From Oscillospiraceae bacterium (GTDB taxonomy: Bacteria > Bacillota > Clostridia > Oscillospirales > Oscillospiraceae), in NCBI GenBank assembly GCA_031262065.1, contig JAISIK010000073.1, forward strand, positions 1-33,142: 33,142 bases of DNA. The letters run 5' to 3'. Below the pieces are notes generated by a model that saw only the letters and a list, made by a program, of their open reading frames with translations, had not been told where the DNA came from and ran no database searches. The translations under genes were made by a program, and so were the position numbers. The first letter of the stretch is position 1; every line of letters starts with the position of its first letter. This document shows, in pieces, positions 15,855 to 24,579 of the stretch.

Positions 15855-18557
15855 ATGAAACACTATAAAAATCAAATACCCTGCGGCGGGTGTTCGTGCC
15901 CACCGCCGAACGACCCGCAATCGGGCTTGCCCCAGTTTTGCGTGCAAGACCCCTCGGGCAAAACCGTGCCGATTTGCCGCGCCGACCGCCTGATTTTTAC
16001 ATCAAACACGATGGATATCCGCGTGTCGCAGTGTCCTGCTACTGTCAATTTAGAGTGCTGCGGCGGCGCGACGGGCGCAACTGGCCCTGCCGCATTAGAC
16101 GGCGCGCAGAACTACCTGCCCGGAAAAACCGATTACCCGCTGGGCGCGGTAGTTCTTTACAGCGGTGCTGCGTATATAACTACGGCGACGCCGCAGCAGG
16201 GTGCACCGGGTGACGACCCGTCATTCACCCCGCTTATTATCGCCAGCGATGTGCCGGGCGCTACGGGAGAGGTCGGCGCGACAGGTCCGCGGGGTGCAAC
16301 AGGCGCAACAGGTGCGCAAGGTTCACCGGGAGCACCGGGCATACGCGGCGCAACGGGCGCGCAAGGAACGCAGGGGGAACAGGGCGTCCAAGGCATGCAG
16401 GGCGCGCAGGGCATCCCGGGGTCGACCGGGCCGCAGGGCATTGAAGGCGCGCAGGGCATACAGGGAGAGCAAGGGCAGCGCGGCGCGACAGGCGAACAAG
16501 GTATACAGGGCGCGGAAGGCAGTGTGGGCGCGCTTAACGGTGCTTTCCCCTCTTATGACGAGTTAATTGCCGCGCATCCGACAGGCACGCGCGGCGATGC
16601 GTATTATGTTAACCCGAATCTTTATATCTGGGACGACAGCGCGGGAGCTTGGCTGAATGTCGGCATGATTGCAGGCCCGCAAGGTATCCAAGGCGTGCAA
16701 GGATTGCAGGGAGAACAGGGCCCCACAGGGGCGCAGGGTATCCAAGGTGTGCAGGGTTTGCAGGGCGAACAGGGCATGCAAGGCGAGGTCGGCGCGACGG
16801 GTTTGCAGGGGATTCAAGGCATACAGGGCGTGCAAGGCATCCAAGGAGAAGCGGGCGCGCAGGGTATACAGGGTGCAACCGGAGCAACAGGCGCGCAAGG
16901 CATACAGGGCGTGACGGGTGCAACGGGTGCGCAAGGTATTCAGGGTGCAACCGGAGCAACAGGCGTGCAAGGCTTGCAGGGCGCGACTGGTGCAACGGGT
17001 GCGCAAGGTTTTCAGGGTGCAACGGGTGCGCAAGGCTTACAGGGCGAGATCGGCGCGACGGGTTTGCAGGGTATACAGGGCGCGACTGGTGCAACGGGTG
17101 CGCAAGGCTTACAGGGTGCGACCGGAGCACAAGGCGAACAGGGCGAGCAGGGCATGCAAGGGGAAGTCGGTTCGACAGGGCCGCAGGGTGTGCAAGGTAT
17201 ACAAGGCTTGCAGGGTGAAATCGGCGCGACGGGCGCGACAGGCGAACAAGGCGTCCAAGGCGAAATCGGACCGACAGGTCCGCAGGGTGTGCAAGGTATA
17301 CAAGGCTTGCAGGGTGAAATCGGCGTGACAGGCGCGCAAGGCGAACAGGGCATTCAGGGTGAAATCGGCGCGACGGGCGTACAGGGTATACAGGGCGAAC
17401 AAGGCATTCAGGGTGAGCTTGGTTCGACGGGCGTACAGGGCATACAGGGAGAACAAGGCATTCAAGGCGAAATCGGTCCGACAGGTCCGCAGGGCGTGCA
17501 AGGGCCGATGGGACCCATCGGAACACTGAAAGGCTCGTTCGACACGCTGGAAGAATTAGAAGCTGCGCACCCCACAGGTTCGCAGGGCGACGCATATTAT
17601 GTTAACCCCGATGCCTATGTATGGGATGTTGACACGCAATCGTGGGAAAGCGTCGGAACGATTGCAGGCCCGCAGGGCGTTCAAGGCGAACAGGGCATCC
17701 AGGGCGTAGCGGGCGCGACAGGCGCACAAGGCATACAGGGTGAGCAAGGCATCCAAGGAGAGGTCGGCGCGACGGGTCCGCAGGGCATACAGGGTGAACA
17801 GGGCATCCAAGGCGAACAAGGCATTCAGGGTCTCCAAGGCGAACAGGGCATGCAAGGCGAGGTCGGCGCGACAGGCACAACAGGCGCAACGGGTGCAACG
17901 GGCGAGCAGGGAATTCGTGGTGCGACGGGAGCAACAGGCCCGCAGGGTATCCAAGGCGCGACAGGTGCCACAGGAGCGCAGGGCATTCAGGGTGAACAAG
18001 GAATCCAAGGCGAACAGGGCTTACGGGGCGCAACCGGGGCGACGGGCGCAACAGGCGCGCAAGGCTTGCAAGGTGCTACGGGTGCACAGGGTATCCAAGG
18101 TGCAACGGGCGCACAGGGTGCTACTGGTATCCAAGGTGCTACGGGCGCTACAGGCGTGCAGGGCATTCAAGGTGCAACGGGTGCGCAAGGTATCCAAGGT
18201 ACTACGGGCGCGACGGGTGCTACGGGTGATGTCGGCGCAACAGGCGCTACGGGTTCACAGGGCGTCACAGGTCCGACAGGTCCTGCCTTATCGCCGACAA
18301 TCTCCACCGTCACCGCAAGCGCAACCGTGTCCCCCGCCGGGGTTGTCAACAGTCTGACCGCGAGTTGCCCCAACGGCACAAAGCTCATCAGCGGCGGCTT
18401 CTTAGAGCCGGATAACAGCGGCGACATCATTTTCACGCGCAGCACGCCGAACCTAGTCGGCAACAGCTGGCAGGTGACTGCAAAAAGCACCGCCACCGCT
18501 TTGATCGGCTCGTCGCATCAAATCCAAAGCTACGCCATCTGCATGAAAAGTCCATAA
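15855..18557 (+). CDS. Large collagen-like protein with two inserted repeat modules
   Basis: A 900-aa protein. Residues 1-135 are a Cys-rich N-terminal part ([22 protein letters not shown]) with a module [20 protein letters not shown]. Collagen blocks cover about 136-224, 275-555 and 607-812, made of G-X-Y triplets such as GIQGEQ, GATGAT and GPQGVQ. Two related inserts of about 50 residues (225-274 and 556-606) share [19 protein letters not shown], then YxWD and VGxIAGPQG. The last 88 residues form a globular end ([20 protein letters not shown]). No signal peptide. The layout is that of phage-fibre-like or spore-surface collagen proteins; next to the GT2 gene and another collagen gene, a glycosylated spore-surface filament is the best guess. 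SD GGGAGG precedes the ATG. Codon-level GGY repetition is strong and could promote length variation. Confidence 0.85.
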   Translation: MKHYKNQIPCGGCSCPPPNDPQSGLPQFCVQDPSGKTVPICRADRLIFTSNTMDIRVSQCPATVNLECCGGATGATGPAALDGAQNYLPGKTDYPLGAVVLYSGAAYITTATPQQGAPGDDPSFTPLIIASDVPGATGEVGATGPRGATGATGAQGSPGAPGIRGATGAQGTQGEQGVQGMQGAQGIPGSTGPQGIEGAQGIQGEQGQRGATGEQGIQGAEGSVGALNGAFPSYDELIAAHPTGTRGDAYYVNPNLYIWDDSAGAWLNVGMIAGPQGIQGVQGLQGEQGPTGAQGIQGVQGLQGEQGMQGEVGATGLQGIQGIQGVQGIQGEAGAQGIQGATGATGAQGIQGVTGATGAQGIQGATGATGVQGLQGATGATGAQGFQGATGAQGLQGEIGATGLQGIQGATGATGAQGLQGATGAQGEQGEQGMQGEVGSTGPQGVQGIQGLQGEIGATGATGEQGVQGEIGPTGPQGVQGIQGLQGEIGVTGAQGEQGIQGEIGATGVQGIQGEQGIQGELGSTGVQGIQGEQGIQGEIGPTGPQGVQGPMGPIGTLKGSFDTLEELEAAHPTGSQGDAYYVNPDAYVWDVDTQSWESVGTIAGPQGVQGEQGIQGVAGATGAQGIQGEQGIQGEVGATGPQGIQGEQGIQGEQGIQGLQGEQGMQGEVGATGTTGATGATGEQGIRGATGATGPQGIQGATGATGAQGIQGEQGIQGEQGLRGATGATGATGAQGLQGATGAQGIQGATGAQGATGIQGATGATGVQGIQGATGAQGIQGTTGATGATGDVGATGATGSQGVTGPTGPALSPTISTVTASATVSPAGVVNSLTASCPNGTKLISGGFLEPDNSGDIIFTRSTPNLVGNSWQVTAKSTATALIGSSHQIQSYAICMKSP

Positions 18558-18635
18558 GCCGCCGTTCTTTGCGCAAAGTCTTCCTCAGCCTGTCAAAGAA
18601 CAGGATACCAAGGGTTACGGAGGGAAAGATAGTGT

Positions 18636-18781
18636 GAAAGAAAACCGTCAGGGTTGTCTTTCGCGTTCAATAAAGACGGTTTGCAGAGCTTTTCCAAAGC
18701 TCTGCAAACCTAAAGCAGCCTGTCAAAATAGTCCTTTGGACTATTTTGACAGGCTGGAAGACACGCCGCGGGCGTGTCTTC
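18636..18781. repeat. Cluster of four consecutive hairpins
   Basis: Four stem-loops lie one after another: 18636-18662 (11 bp, one mismatch), 18678-18710 (15 bp perfect, loop TCC), 18716-18756 (19 bp perfect, loop TTT, arms beginning CAGCCTGTCAAAATAG), and 18757-18781 (11 bp perfect, loop GCG). They fill the gap between the convergent collagen-like and beta-lactamase-fold genes, and some may act as terminators, although no long T-run follows. The 12-mer CAGCCTGTCAAA also occurs at 18586 and 12860, suggesting a dispersed intergenic repeat family. Confidence 0.75.
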
Positions 18782-18794
18782 CTTCGTTATCGGA

Positions 18795-19769
18795 TTATCT
18801 GCGCCTTTTGCGGCGCAAAAGAAGCGCGGTGCCGCCTGCAACGCAGGTGAGCGCAAGCCCTCCCCACAAGAGCGCCGGGGACGTGCCGTCGGGCGTCTTG
18901 GGAGAATCCTGCACAATCGGCAACTCCTCTTCACTCGGCAAAACAATCGGCGCGGGAAGCGGCTCGTTGTGTCCCTGCTCCGGTTCGTTCTCTTCGTTGT
19001 ACGTACACAGCAAATCGTTCACCTGCGCCAAAATTTCATCGCCCTTTTCCGCCTTTACAAAGCAGGCAAGCAGGTAGGGGCGCTGCGCGTCCACCGCGCC
19101 GAGGTCGCAAATCACGCCCTCCTCCTCGCCGCGCAGATGCACGAGGCTGTAGCCGCCGCTGTAACCCGCAATGCCGTCGTCTTTTTGCACCATGCGCAAA
19201 TTGGCAGTCAGCCCGCCGAAGAACTCGGGGCGCACATTGAGATAGTTCAGCGCCGTAATCAGCATTTTTGCGTTGTAGGCGTTGCTTGTAAAGTATTCGT
19301 CGGGCAGCAGGTCGCTGTCGTAGCCGCCGTAGGTGTCGTTAACGAGCTGCTTGTACTGCGCGAAATTGCCCAAGGTGTTTCGCATGCCCGCAGAGACCTT
19401 CTCATCGCCGCCAATAATGCTTCGGTAGCGGCACTCCTCGAGCGTCAGCCCGCCGATAGTGAATTCTTCCTCCAGGTAGCCGTCTTCATCGTATTCCGGC
19501 TCGTAATCGCCGCGCGCCTCGCGCTCGTAATAATACATATGCAGCGGCAGTATCCACACCCGCCCGACGGGGAAGAAGGCGTCTTCGTTGTAGCTGTAGC
19601 TCTCCCCTGTGACGGTGTCGATATAGCACAGGGCAAAATTCTCCGCGTCCAGCGCATTTTGCGCCATAAATTCCGCCATCTGCTCGTCCAAAGAAGTTGT
19701 CGCCGCCCTTGCGGGCGCAAGTGCAAAAATACATGCCAGACACAGCATTGCGCACAGCATTCGTTTCAT
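18795..19769 (-). CDS. Secreted, membrane-anchored beta-lactamase-fold protein, probably inactive
   Basis: A 324-aa exported protein. Residues 1-22 are a signal peptide (MKRMLCAMLCLACIFALAPA). Residues about 25-250 follow the class A beta-lactamase / serine hydrolase pattern: DTVTGESYSYNEDAFFPVGRVWILPL corresponds to the tGexyxyNxdxxFpaASxxKLp strand and helix, split here as DTVTGESYSYN and FFPVGRVWILPL. The catalytic Ser and Lys of SxxK fall on G69 and W72, so the site looks dead. YSGGYSLVHLRGEEEGVI occupies the third-motif strand. Residues 296-316 are a transmembrane helix followed by RRKRRR, and SPKTPDG just before it resembles an SPKTG-type sortase motif with Pro in place of Gly. It may bind wall peptides or act as a pseudoenzyme. 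SD GAGGAGA precedes the ATG. Family call is moderate; inactivity is inferred from the alignment by eye. Confidence 0.68.
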   Translation of the reverse strand: MKRMLCAMLCLACIFALAPARAATTSLDEQMAEFMAQNALDAENFALCYIDTVTGESYSYNEDAFFPVGRVWILPLHMYYYEREARGDYEPEYDEDGYLEEEFTIGGLTLEECRYRSIIGGDEKVSAGMRNTLGNFAQYKQLVNDTYGGYDSDLLPDEYFTSNAYNAKMLITALNYLNVRPEFFGGLTANLRMVQKDDGIAGYSGGYSLVHLRGEEEGVICDLGAVDAQRPYLLACFVKAEKGDEILAQVNDLLCTYNEENEPEQGHNEPLPAPIVLPSEEELPIVQDSPKTPDGTSPALLWGGLALTCVAGGTALLLRRKRRR

Positions 19770-19786
19770 CGCACAGTCTCCTCTCG

Positions 19787-19806
19787 TAGCCTATAGGCTA
19801 AGTATA
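19787..19806 (-). promoter_or_regulatory. Palindromic operator-like site and -10 of the beta-lactamase-fold gene
   Basis: TAGCCTATAGGCTA (19787-19800) is a perfect 14-bp palindrome. It directly follows a minus-strand TATACT (19806-19801), with a weak TTTCCT 17 bp upstream of that. A site at the transcription start is well placed for repression. Confidence 0.4.
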
Positions 19807-19862
19807 ACAGCTGCGCGCCGTTTAGGAAAGAGAAAATTTCTCCGGAATATCCACAATACGCA

Positions 19863-19891
19863 TTGACAGACGGAAATGCAATCGGTATACT
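19863..19891 (+). promoter_or_regulatory. Consensus promoter of the zinc-ribbon membrane protein gene
   Basis: TTGACA (19863-19868), 17 bp, TATACT (19886-19891). Transcription should start near 19898, which puts the AGGAGG at 19897 at the extreme 5' end of the RNA and favours the second ATG at 19924. Confidence 0.85.
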
Positions 19892-19923
19892 GGATAGGAG
19901 GAAATATGAACGGAGGTACTACT

Positions 19924-20643
19924 ATGGCGAATTTCTGTAATCGTTGCGGGCAGCCTCTGCCTGAAGACGGCGTTTGTCCCTGCACCCAAGCTCCCGCAGC
20001 ATACCCTGCCACTTCGCAATCGGGCGCATTGCAGGAGAAGCTCAAGCAACTCCCCGCGCTCAGCCTGCGCTTTTTCAAGAACCCCGTGCTTGCAATCCGC
20101 GAAGCGGTTGCCGAGCGGGATATGCTGAGCGGTCTTTTGATTATGGCGTTTTCCGTAATCGCGACCCTGCTCGCCACGCTGTTTTTTGCTCTGCGCGTGG
20201 AATATGGCGGCTTCGCAGCCGGCGCTTGGATTGTAACCGCAATTTTCGCCCCGCTTATCACCTTTGCGCTGACCGCGGGCGCACTGTTCCTGCTTTTGAC
20301 CTTGGCGAAAAAGGCTGTGGATTTCAAGGCGATTCTTGCAGCAGTCGGCGTAGGCGCACTGCTTCCCGCTTGCCTGACCCTCGTGGGCGCGATCGCCACA
20401 CTGATTGCGCCGGATTTATACGGCTACTTCGGCACGATCATTACGGCTGCATGGGTGATTATCACAATTGCAACCGTGGCGCAGGTCTTTAACCTCAAGA
20501 TGACCCTGCCGGTTATCATCACGCTGATTGTGCTCGTTGCAGTGCAATCCTATGCAGTGAACGAACTCAACAGCTGGTATGTAGTCAAAGTTGGAAGTGC
20601 GGGTCTTGAAGACATAGTGAACGATTGGTTCAACTTCTCCTAA
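19924..20643 (+). CDS. Zinc-ribbon, multi-pass membrane protein (Yip1-like)
   Basis: A 239-aa protein with an N-terminal zinc ribbon (FCNRCGQPL, then VCPCT), a linker, and about five hydrophobic segments between residues 60 and 215, in the arrangement of Yip1/DUF1282-like bacterial membrane proteins. The function of such zinc-ribbon membrane proteins is unknown. The start at 19924 is preferred because GGAGG (19912-19916) lies 7 nt upstream and the promoter predicts a start near 19898. An alternative ATG at 19906 adds six residues, but its SD would sit at the RNA 5' end. It is a single-gene unit closed by a strong terminator and divergent from the beta-lactamase-fold gene. Confidence 0.75.
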   Translation: MANFCNRCGQPLPEDGVCPCTQAPAAYPATSQSGALQEKLKQLPALSLRFFKNPVLAIREAVAERDMLSGLLIMAFSVIATLLATLFFALRVEYGGFAAGAWIVTAIFAPLITFALTAGALFLLLTLAKKAVDFKAILAAVGVGALLPACLTLVGAIATLIAPDLYGYFGTIITAAWVIITIATVAQVFNLKMTLPVIITLIVLVAVQSYAVNELNSWYVVKVGSAGLEDIVNDWFNFS

Positions 20644-20659
20644 ACGCACAAAAAACGCG

Positions 20660-20690
20660 CAGCGGGCTCGGAAACGAGCCCGCTGTTTTT
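20660..20690 (+). terminator. Terminator of the zinc-ribbon membrane protein gene
   Basis: CAGCGGGCTCG and CGAGCCCGCTG form an 11-bp perfect stem with loop GAAA, followed immediately by TTTTT (20686-20690). The last two Ts belong to the -35 of the next promoter. Confidence 0.92.
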
Positions 20691-20717
20691 GACTTTTGGC
20701 TGCGAAAATGGTAAAAT
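20689..20717 (+). promoter_or_regulatory. Promoter of the HAD phosphatase gene
   Basis: TTGACT (20689-20694), 17 bp, TAAAAT (20712-20717). The -35 overlaps the T-tract of the preceding terminator. The predicted leader is about 17 nt, which supports ATG 20741 over the ATG at 20696 inside the spacer. Confidence 0.75.
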
Positions 20718-20740
20718 GCAGACGAATAGGGGGCTTTATC

Positions 20741-21556
20741 ATGGGGAAATTTTCACGGGTGCTCTTCGTCAGCGATTTTGACCGCACCTTGACGGATTTG
20801 CACGGCAACGTGCAGCAGCGCAATCTTGCAGCCATTCGGCAGTTTATAGAAAACGGCGGCAAGTTCACCGTCGGCAGCGGGCGCAGCATCCCCTTTTTCC
20901 GCAAGCAAGCGGAGATTGTGCCGATGAACGCGCCCTGCCTTTTGTATAACGGCGCAGCTTGCTACGACTATGCAAGCGGGGCGCTTTCGCAGGCGCAGGC
21001 ACTGCCGCAGCGCGCAAAAACCGTCCTGCATGCACTGCGGATGCGCTACCCGCAGGTGCGTTTTGAGGTGCAAAGCGCGCATACGCACTACGCCTTCGGG
21101 CGAAACGACAAGCGCGACGCGATTTTGCAAAATGCAGGTGTGCCCGTGGTTTACCCGCAGGGGGAAATCCCCGAACCATGGCTCAAAATCGCCGCCTACG
21201 GCGGCTACGACGACCCGAAGACTCCGGAAAGCCTTTCTTTCTGGGATGAACTGCTTGCCTATGCAAGCATGCTCGGCGGGGCGGATTTTTCCGTGACGCG
21301 CTCCATGCCGCACATTGTCGAGCTGTGGTCTGCGTCCTGCAATAAGGGCACTGCCGCGCGCGCCCTTGCAAATCGCTTGGGGCGCGACATTCTCGTCTGC
21401 ATCGGCGATGCGCCGAACGACACCGCCATGCTGCGCGAGGCGGATATTGCCTTCTGCACGGGAGATTGCGACCCCGCGCTCAGGCAAATGGGCTTTTTGC
21501 CCGTCTGCGCATGCCAAGACGGCGCGGTTGCCGACGCCATTGCGCAATTATCCTAA
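20741..21556 (+). CDS. HAD superfamily phosphatase (Cof-type)
   Basis: A 271-aa HAD hydrolase. Motif I is FVSDFDRTLTD, with nucleophile D12 and acid/base D14; motif II is TVGSGRS; motif III and IV lie in NKGTAARALA and CIGDAPNDTAML. The cap region between residues about 85 and 190 is of the Cof/type IIB kind. Substrates of this subgroup are phosphorylated sugars or other small metabolites and cannot be predicted here. SD GGGGGC lies just before the ATG at 20741. The 3' end overlaps the convergent cysteine desulfurase gene by 9 nt, so there is no terminator between them. Confidence 0.87.
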   Translation: MGKFSRVLFVSDFDRTLTDLHGNVQQRNLAAIRQFIENGGKFTVGSGRSIPFFRKQAEIVPMNAPCLLYNGAACYDYASGALSQAQALPQRAKTVLHALRMRYPQVRFEVQSAHTHYAFGRNDKRDAILQNAGVPVVYPQGEIPEPWLKIAAYGGYDDPKTPESLSFWDELLAYASMLGGADFSVTRSMPHIVELWSASCNKGTAARALANRLGRDILVCIGDAPNDTAMLREADIAFCTGDCDPALRQMGFLPVCACQDGAVADAIAQLS

Positions 21557-22669
21557 GTTTTCAATAACCTCCGGCAGTGCCTGCGCCAAGGCGTCGATAT
21601 CCGCCTGCGTTGTTTCGCGGGAGAAGGAGGCGCGTACCGCGCCGTCAATCTGCGCGGGCGGGATTTGCATCGCCGTAAGCACATGGCTGCGATGCCCGCG
21701 ACTGCAGGCAGAGCCTGCCGAAACATAGATGCCCCGCTCCTGCAGGGCGTTGATGATGCCCTGTGTGCGCAAACCTTCCAGCGCGAAAGTGACAATATGC
21801 GGCGCATCCTGCGCGCCGAGGAGCGTAAGCCCCGGGATTTGCTCCAGTTGCGCGCGGCAGGATGCCTGCAGCGCGCGCATGGCTGCAATATCGTCTTTAT
21901 GCGTCTTTTTCTGCGCTTCACAAGCTGCCGCAAAGCCCGCAATCATGGGCAGGTTTTCCGTGCCGCCGCGCAGATTCGATTCCTGTCCGCCGCCGCGCAG
22001 AAGCGCAGGCAGATGCAGCCCGTCGCGCAGGTACAGCGCGCCGACGCCCTTGCCGGCGTGTACTTTGTGCCCCGAAATGCTGAGCGCATCGACGCCCAAG
22101 GCTTTCGCACGAAGCGGCTGTTTGAACAGCGCCTGCACCGCATCGGTGTGAAATAGGGCAAAGGGTGACGTACGGTGGGTCAGCTTCGCCATCGCCTCGA
22201 TGGGCATAACCGCGCCGCTTTCGTTGTTGACAGCCATAATGCTCACAAGAATCGTATCGGGTCTGAGCGCAGCTTCCAAATCCGCAAGGCTAACCCGCCC
22301 GAGGCCGTCCGGCTGCAAATAGCTTACGGAAAAGCCCGCAGACTCCAGCTTTTTTATCGGGTGCAGCACCGCGTGGTGCTCAACTGCGGTGGTAATGATA
22401 TGCTTGCCGCGCTTGCCCAGCCGCTCGGCAGCAGCATAAATCACCCAGTTGTTCGACTCCGTAGCGCCGGAGGTGAAGTACACCGTCTGCGGCTGTGCGC
22501 CGATACTCTGCGCAACGCTTTCGCGCGAACGGGCGAGCAAGCGCGCAGCCTCCACGCCGAAATGATGCACCGAGCTGGGATTGCCCCAATCCTGCGTGAG
22601 CGTGCTCGTGATCGCCGCAATCGCTGCGCCACAGGGGCGCGTAGTCGCGGCGTTGTCCAGATAAATCAT
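21548..22669 (-). CDS. Cysteine desulfurase (NifS/IscS-like)
   Basis: A 373-aa PLP-dependent cysteine desulfurase that moves sulfur from cysteine to an active-site persulfide for Fe-S clusters or tRNA thiolation. Seen: YLDNAATT start; TSGATESNN; VEHHAVLHPIK with the PLP-stacking His; HTDAVQA; the Schiff-base lysine K202 in SISGHKVHAGKG; GGGQESNLRGGTEN; and the catalytic C322 in SAGSACSRG. The short flexible loop around C322 with SACSRGHR is of the group I (NifS-like) type. No iscU, thiI or nadA gene lies beside it, so its acceptor is unknown. SD AAAGGA precedes the ATG. It is separated from the transketolase operon by 92 bp with a hairpin. Confidence 0.93.
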   Translation of the reverse strand: MIYLDNAATTRPCGAAIAAITSTLTQDWGNPSSVHHFGVEAARLLARSRESVAQSIGAQPQTVYFTSGATESNNWVIYAAAERLGKRGKHIITTAVEHHAVLHPIKKLESAGFSVSYLQPDGLGRVSLADLEAALRPDTILVSIMAVNNESGAVMPIEAMAKLTHRTSPFALFHTDAVQALFKQPLRAKALGVDALSISGHKVHAGKGVGALYLRDGLHLPALLRGGGQESNLRGGTENLPMIAGFAAACEAQKKTHKDDIAAMRALQASCRAQLEQIPGLTLLGAQDAPHIVTFALEGLRTQGIINALQERGIYVSAGSACSRGHRSHVLTAMQIPPAQIDGAVRASFSRETTQADIDALAQALPEVIENLG

Positions 22670-22732
22670 GGCAGTATCCTTTCAAATAACTCTACGCTGA
22701 AGTATTTCCCAAAAATACCCTTATAATGCGCC

Positions 22733-22758
22733 AATGCCCTGCCGTAGCAGGGCATTTT
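22733..22758. other. Hairpin between transketolase C and cysteine desulfurase genes
   Basis: AATGCCCTGC and GCAGGGCATT form a 10-bp stem with loop CGTA, 3 to 4 nt beyond the transketolase C stop on the minus strand. The TTTT tail is on the plus side, so termination of the minus transcript would be weak; readthrough into the desulfurase gene is possible. Confidence 0.45.
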
Positions 22759-22761
22759 GCT

Positions 22762-23703
22762 TTATTTCTTCAGCGTCAGTGCATGGCGCACTTTCTCGCA
22801 GATGCCGTCGGCGGTCAGACCGTACGCCTCCAGAACCGCGCCGGCAGTTCCGCTTCTGCCGAACTCGTCGTTCGCGCCGTGGCGCACGACAGGCACGGGG
22901 TATGCCTCGCTCAGATACTCGCTCACCGCGCCGCCGAGCCCGCCGATTACATTGTGCTCCTCGGTGGTGACGATGCAGCCCGTTTCCTCCGCAGCCTTGC
23001 GCACAAGCGCGGTATCAAGCGGCTTGATGGTGTGCATATCAATTACGCGAACGCCGATTCCCTCCGCAGCCAAAATCTCGCGCGCCTTGAGCGCCAGCTG
23101 CACCATAATGCCCGTGGCGATAATCGCCGCGTCCTTACCGTCTGCCAAAACGGCGCCCTTGCCCAGCTCGAATTTGTAGCCTTCTACTGCGTCAGTCACG
23201 GTTTCGACCGCCGCACGACCCAAACGCATATACGCAGGACCGTCGTAATTGAGCAGCGCCTCGACCGCCAAGTGCATTTCATGCCCATCGCAGGGGCAAA
23301 GAACCAGCATACCCGGGATGGCGCGCATGAGCGCAAAGTCCTCGATGCACTGGTGTGTTGCGCCGTCTTCGCCGACGGACAAACCGCCGTGCGAGCCGAC
23401 GACCTTGACATTCAGCCGCGGGTAAGCGATGGAATTGCGCACCTGCTCCCAGGCGCGTCCCGCTGCGAACATGGCGAAGGTGTTGGTAAAGGGGATAAAG
23501 CCGCAGGTGGAAAGACCCGCTGCAACGCCCGTCATATTGCATTCTGCGATGCCCATATCAAAAAAGCGGTCGGGATACGCGGCTGCGAAACCCTTGGTCA
23601 TCGTCGCCCCGGCAAGGTCTGCGTCGAAAACGACGAGCTGCGGGTACTTCTGCGCCAAAGCGACAAGCGCCTCGCCGTAAGCGGCACGTGTAGCAATTTT
23701 CAT
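22762..23703 (-). CDS. Transketolase, C-terminal subunit
   Basis: A 313-aa protein with the pyrimidine-binding and C-terminal domains of transketolase: TRAAYGEALVALAQKYP start, VFDADLAGATMTKGFAAAYP, FFDMGIAECNMTGVAAGLS (the conserved Glu that activates ThDP is in GIAE), and the C-terminal TTEEHNVIGGLGGAVSEYL. Split transketolases of this kind are common in Clostridia; together with the N subunit it moves two-carbon units between sugar phosphates in the non-oxidative pentose phosphate pathway. The start at 23703 (MKIATRAAYG) is chosen because GGAGGG is 8 nt upstream and the longer open frame upstream only shadows the N-subunit gene. It begins 1 nt after the N-subunit stop, so the two are translationally linked. 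Confidence 0.94.
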   Translation of the reverse strand: MKIATRAAYGEALVALAQKYPQLVVFDADLAGATMTKGFAAAYPDRFFDMGIAECNMTGVAAGLSTCGFIPFTNTFAMFAAGRAWEQVRNSIAYPRLNVKVVGSHGGLSVGEDGATHQCIEDFALMRAIPGMLVLCPCDGHEMHLAVEALLNYDGPAYMRLGRAAVETVTDAVEGYKFELGKGAVLADGKDAAIIATGIMVQLALKAREILAAEGIGVRVIDMHTIKPLDTALVRKAAEETGCIVTTEEHNVIGGLGGAVSEYLSEAYPVPVVRHGANDEFGRSGTAGAVLEAYGLTADGICEKVRHALTLKK

Positions 23704-23704
23704 A

Positions 23705-24550
23705 TTATTTGCCCTCCAATTCCGCCAATTTTGCTTCCAGCTCGCCCTTTGCCTGCTCGAACTGCTCATCGTTCGGCGCTTTGCCGTGCCAGCCGTAGTT
23801 ATTCTCCATAAAGGAAACGCCCTTGCCCTTTACCGTCTTTGCCAAAATGACGCTGGGCTTGCCCTTGTACGCCTTTGCTTCCTCAAACGCCTTCACGAGC
23901 GCGCAGGGGTCGTGCCCTTCTGCGGTGATGACGTTCCAGTTAAAAGCAGCGAACTTCTGATCCAGCGGCTCGGTGGGCATGACGTCCTTTGTTGCGCCGT
24001 CGATTTGCAGCCCGTTGACGTCAACAACGGCGCACAGATTGTCGAGATTGTACTTCGCTGCGGACATCGCAGCCTCCCAGACCTGCCCTTCTGCAAGCTC
24101 GCCGTCTCCCAGAACGGCGTAGACGCGGAAGTCCTTTTTCTGCAGCTTTCCGCCCAGCGCCATGCCCACGGCAGCCGAAATGCCCTGCCCCAGAGAGCCT
24201 GTGGACATATCCACACCCGCCACATGGCGCATTTCCGCATGCCCGGACATATGCCCCTTGATGGAGCGGAAGAGCTTGAGATCCTCCTGCGGGAAGTAGC
24301 CGCGCAGCGCCAAAACCGCATACAGCGCGGGCGAACAGTGCCCCTTTGAGAGGACAAAGCGGTCGCGGTTTTCGTCGTCGGGCTTTGCGGGGTCAATGTT
24401 CATCACATTGAAATACAGGGCTGTGATCATGTCGATGGCAGACAGGCTGCCGCCGATATGCCCGGATGCGGCGGTGTGCACCGCGCCGAGTGCAAGCAGC
24501 CTTGCACGCGTTGCCGTAATTGCCAGTTGACTGCCGTACAATTTTTCCAT
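23705..24550 (-). CDS. Transketolase, N-terminal subunit
   Basis: A 281-aa protein carrying the ThDP-diphosphate-binding half of transketolase: AASGHIGGSLSAIDMITALYF, FVLSKGHCSPALYAVLALRG, TGSLGQGISAAVGMALG, and the metal/ThDP motif VLGDGELAEGQVWEAAM followed by VVDVNGLQIDG. It pairs with the C-terminal subunit encoded 1 nt downstream. ATG 24550 (MEKLYGSQ) is preferred over 24559, because AAAGGA lies about 9 nt before it and only 1 nt before the earlier ATG. It follows the LTA synthase-like gene by 29 nt, in an apparent four-gene operon with glyQS. Confidence 0.94.
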   Translation of the reverse strand: MEKLYGSQLAITATRARLLALGAVHTAASGHIGGSLSAIDMITALYFNVMNIDPAKPDDENRDRFVLSKGHCSPALYAVLALRGYFPQEDLKLFRSIKGHMSGHAEMRHVAGVDMSTGSLGQGISAAVGMALGGKLQKKDFRVYAVLGDGELAEGQVWEAAMSAAKYNLDNLCAVVDVNGLQIDGATKDVMPTEPLDQKFAAFNWNVITAEGHDPCALVKAFEEAKAYKGKPSVILAKTVKGKGVSFMENNYGWHGKAPNDEQFEQAKGELEAKLAELEGK

Positions 24551-24579
24551 GGTACTCATTCCTTTACACTAAAATTTCG

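Noticed and set aside
16259..18290. CRISPR-like repetition in 16.3-18.3 kb
   Set aside because: The period is 9 to 18 bp and codes for G-X-Y triplets; there are no unique spacers and no cas genes.
18634..19077. Plus-strand GTG frame with a good SD through the hairpin cluster
   Set aside because: It overlaps the signal-peptide-bearing minus-strand gene by 283 nt and its first half is made of perfect palindromes, so it is more likely repeat-derived. It is kept as a finding on structure, not called as a gene.
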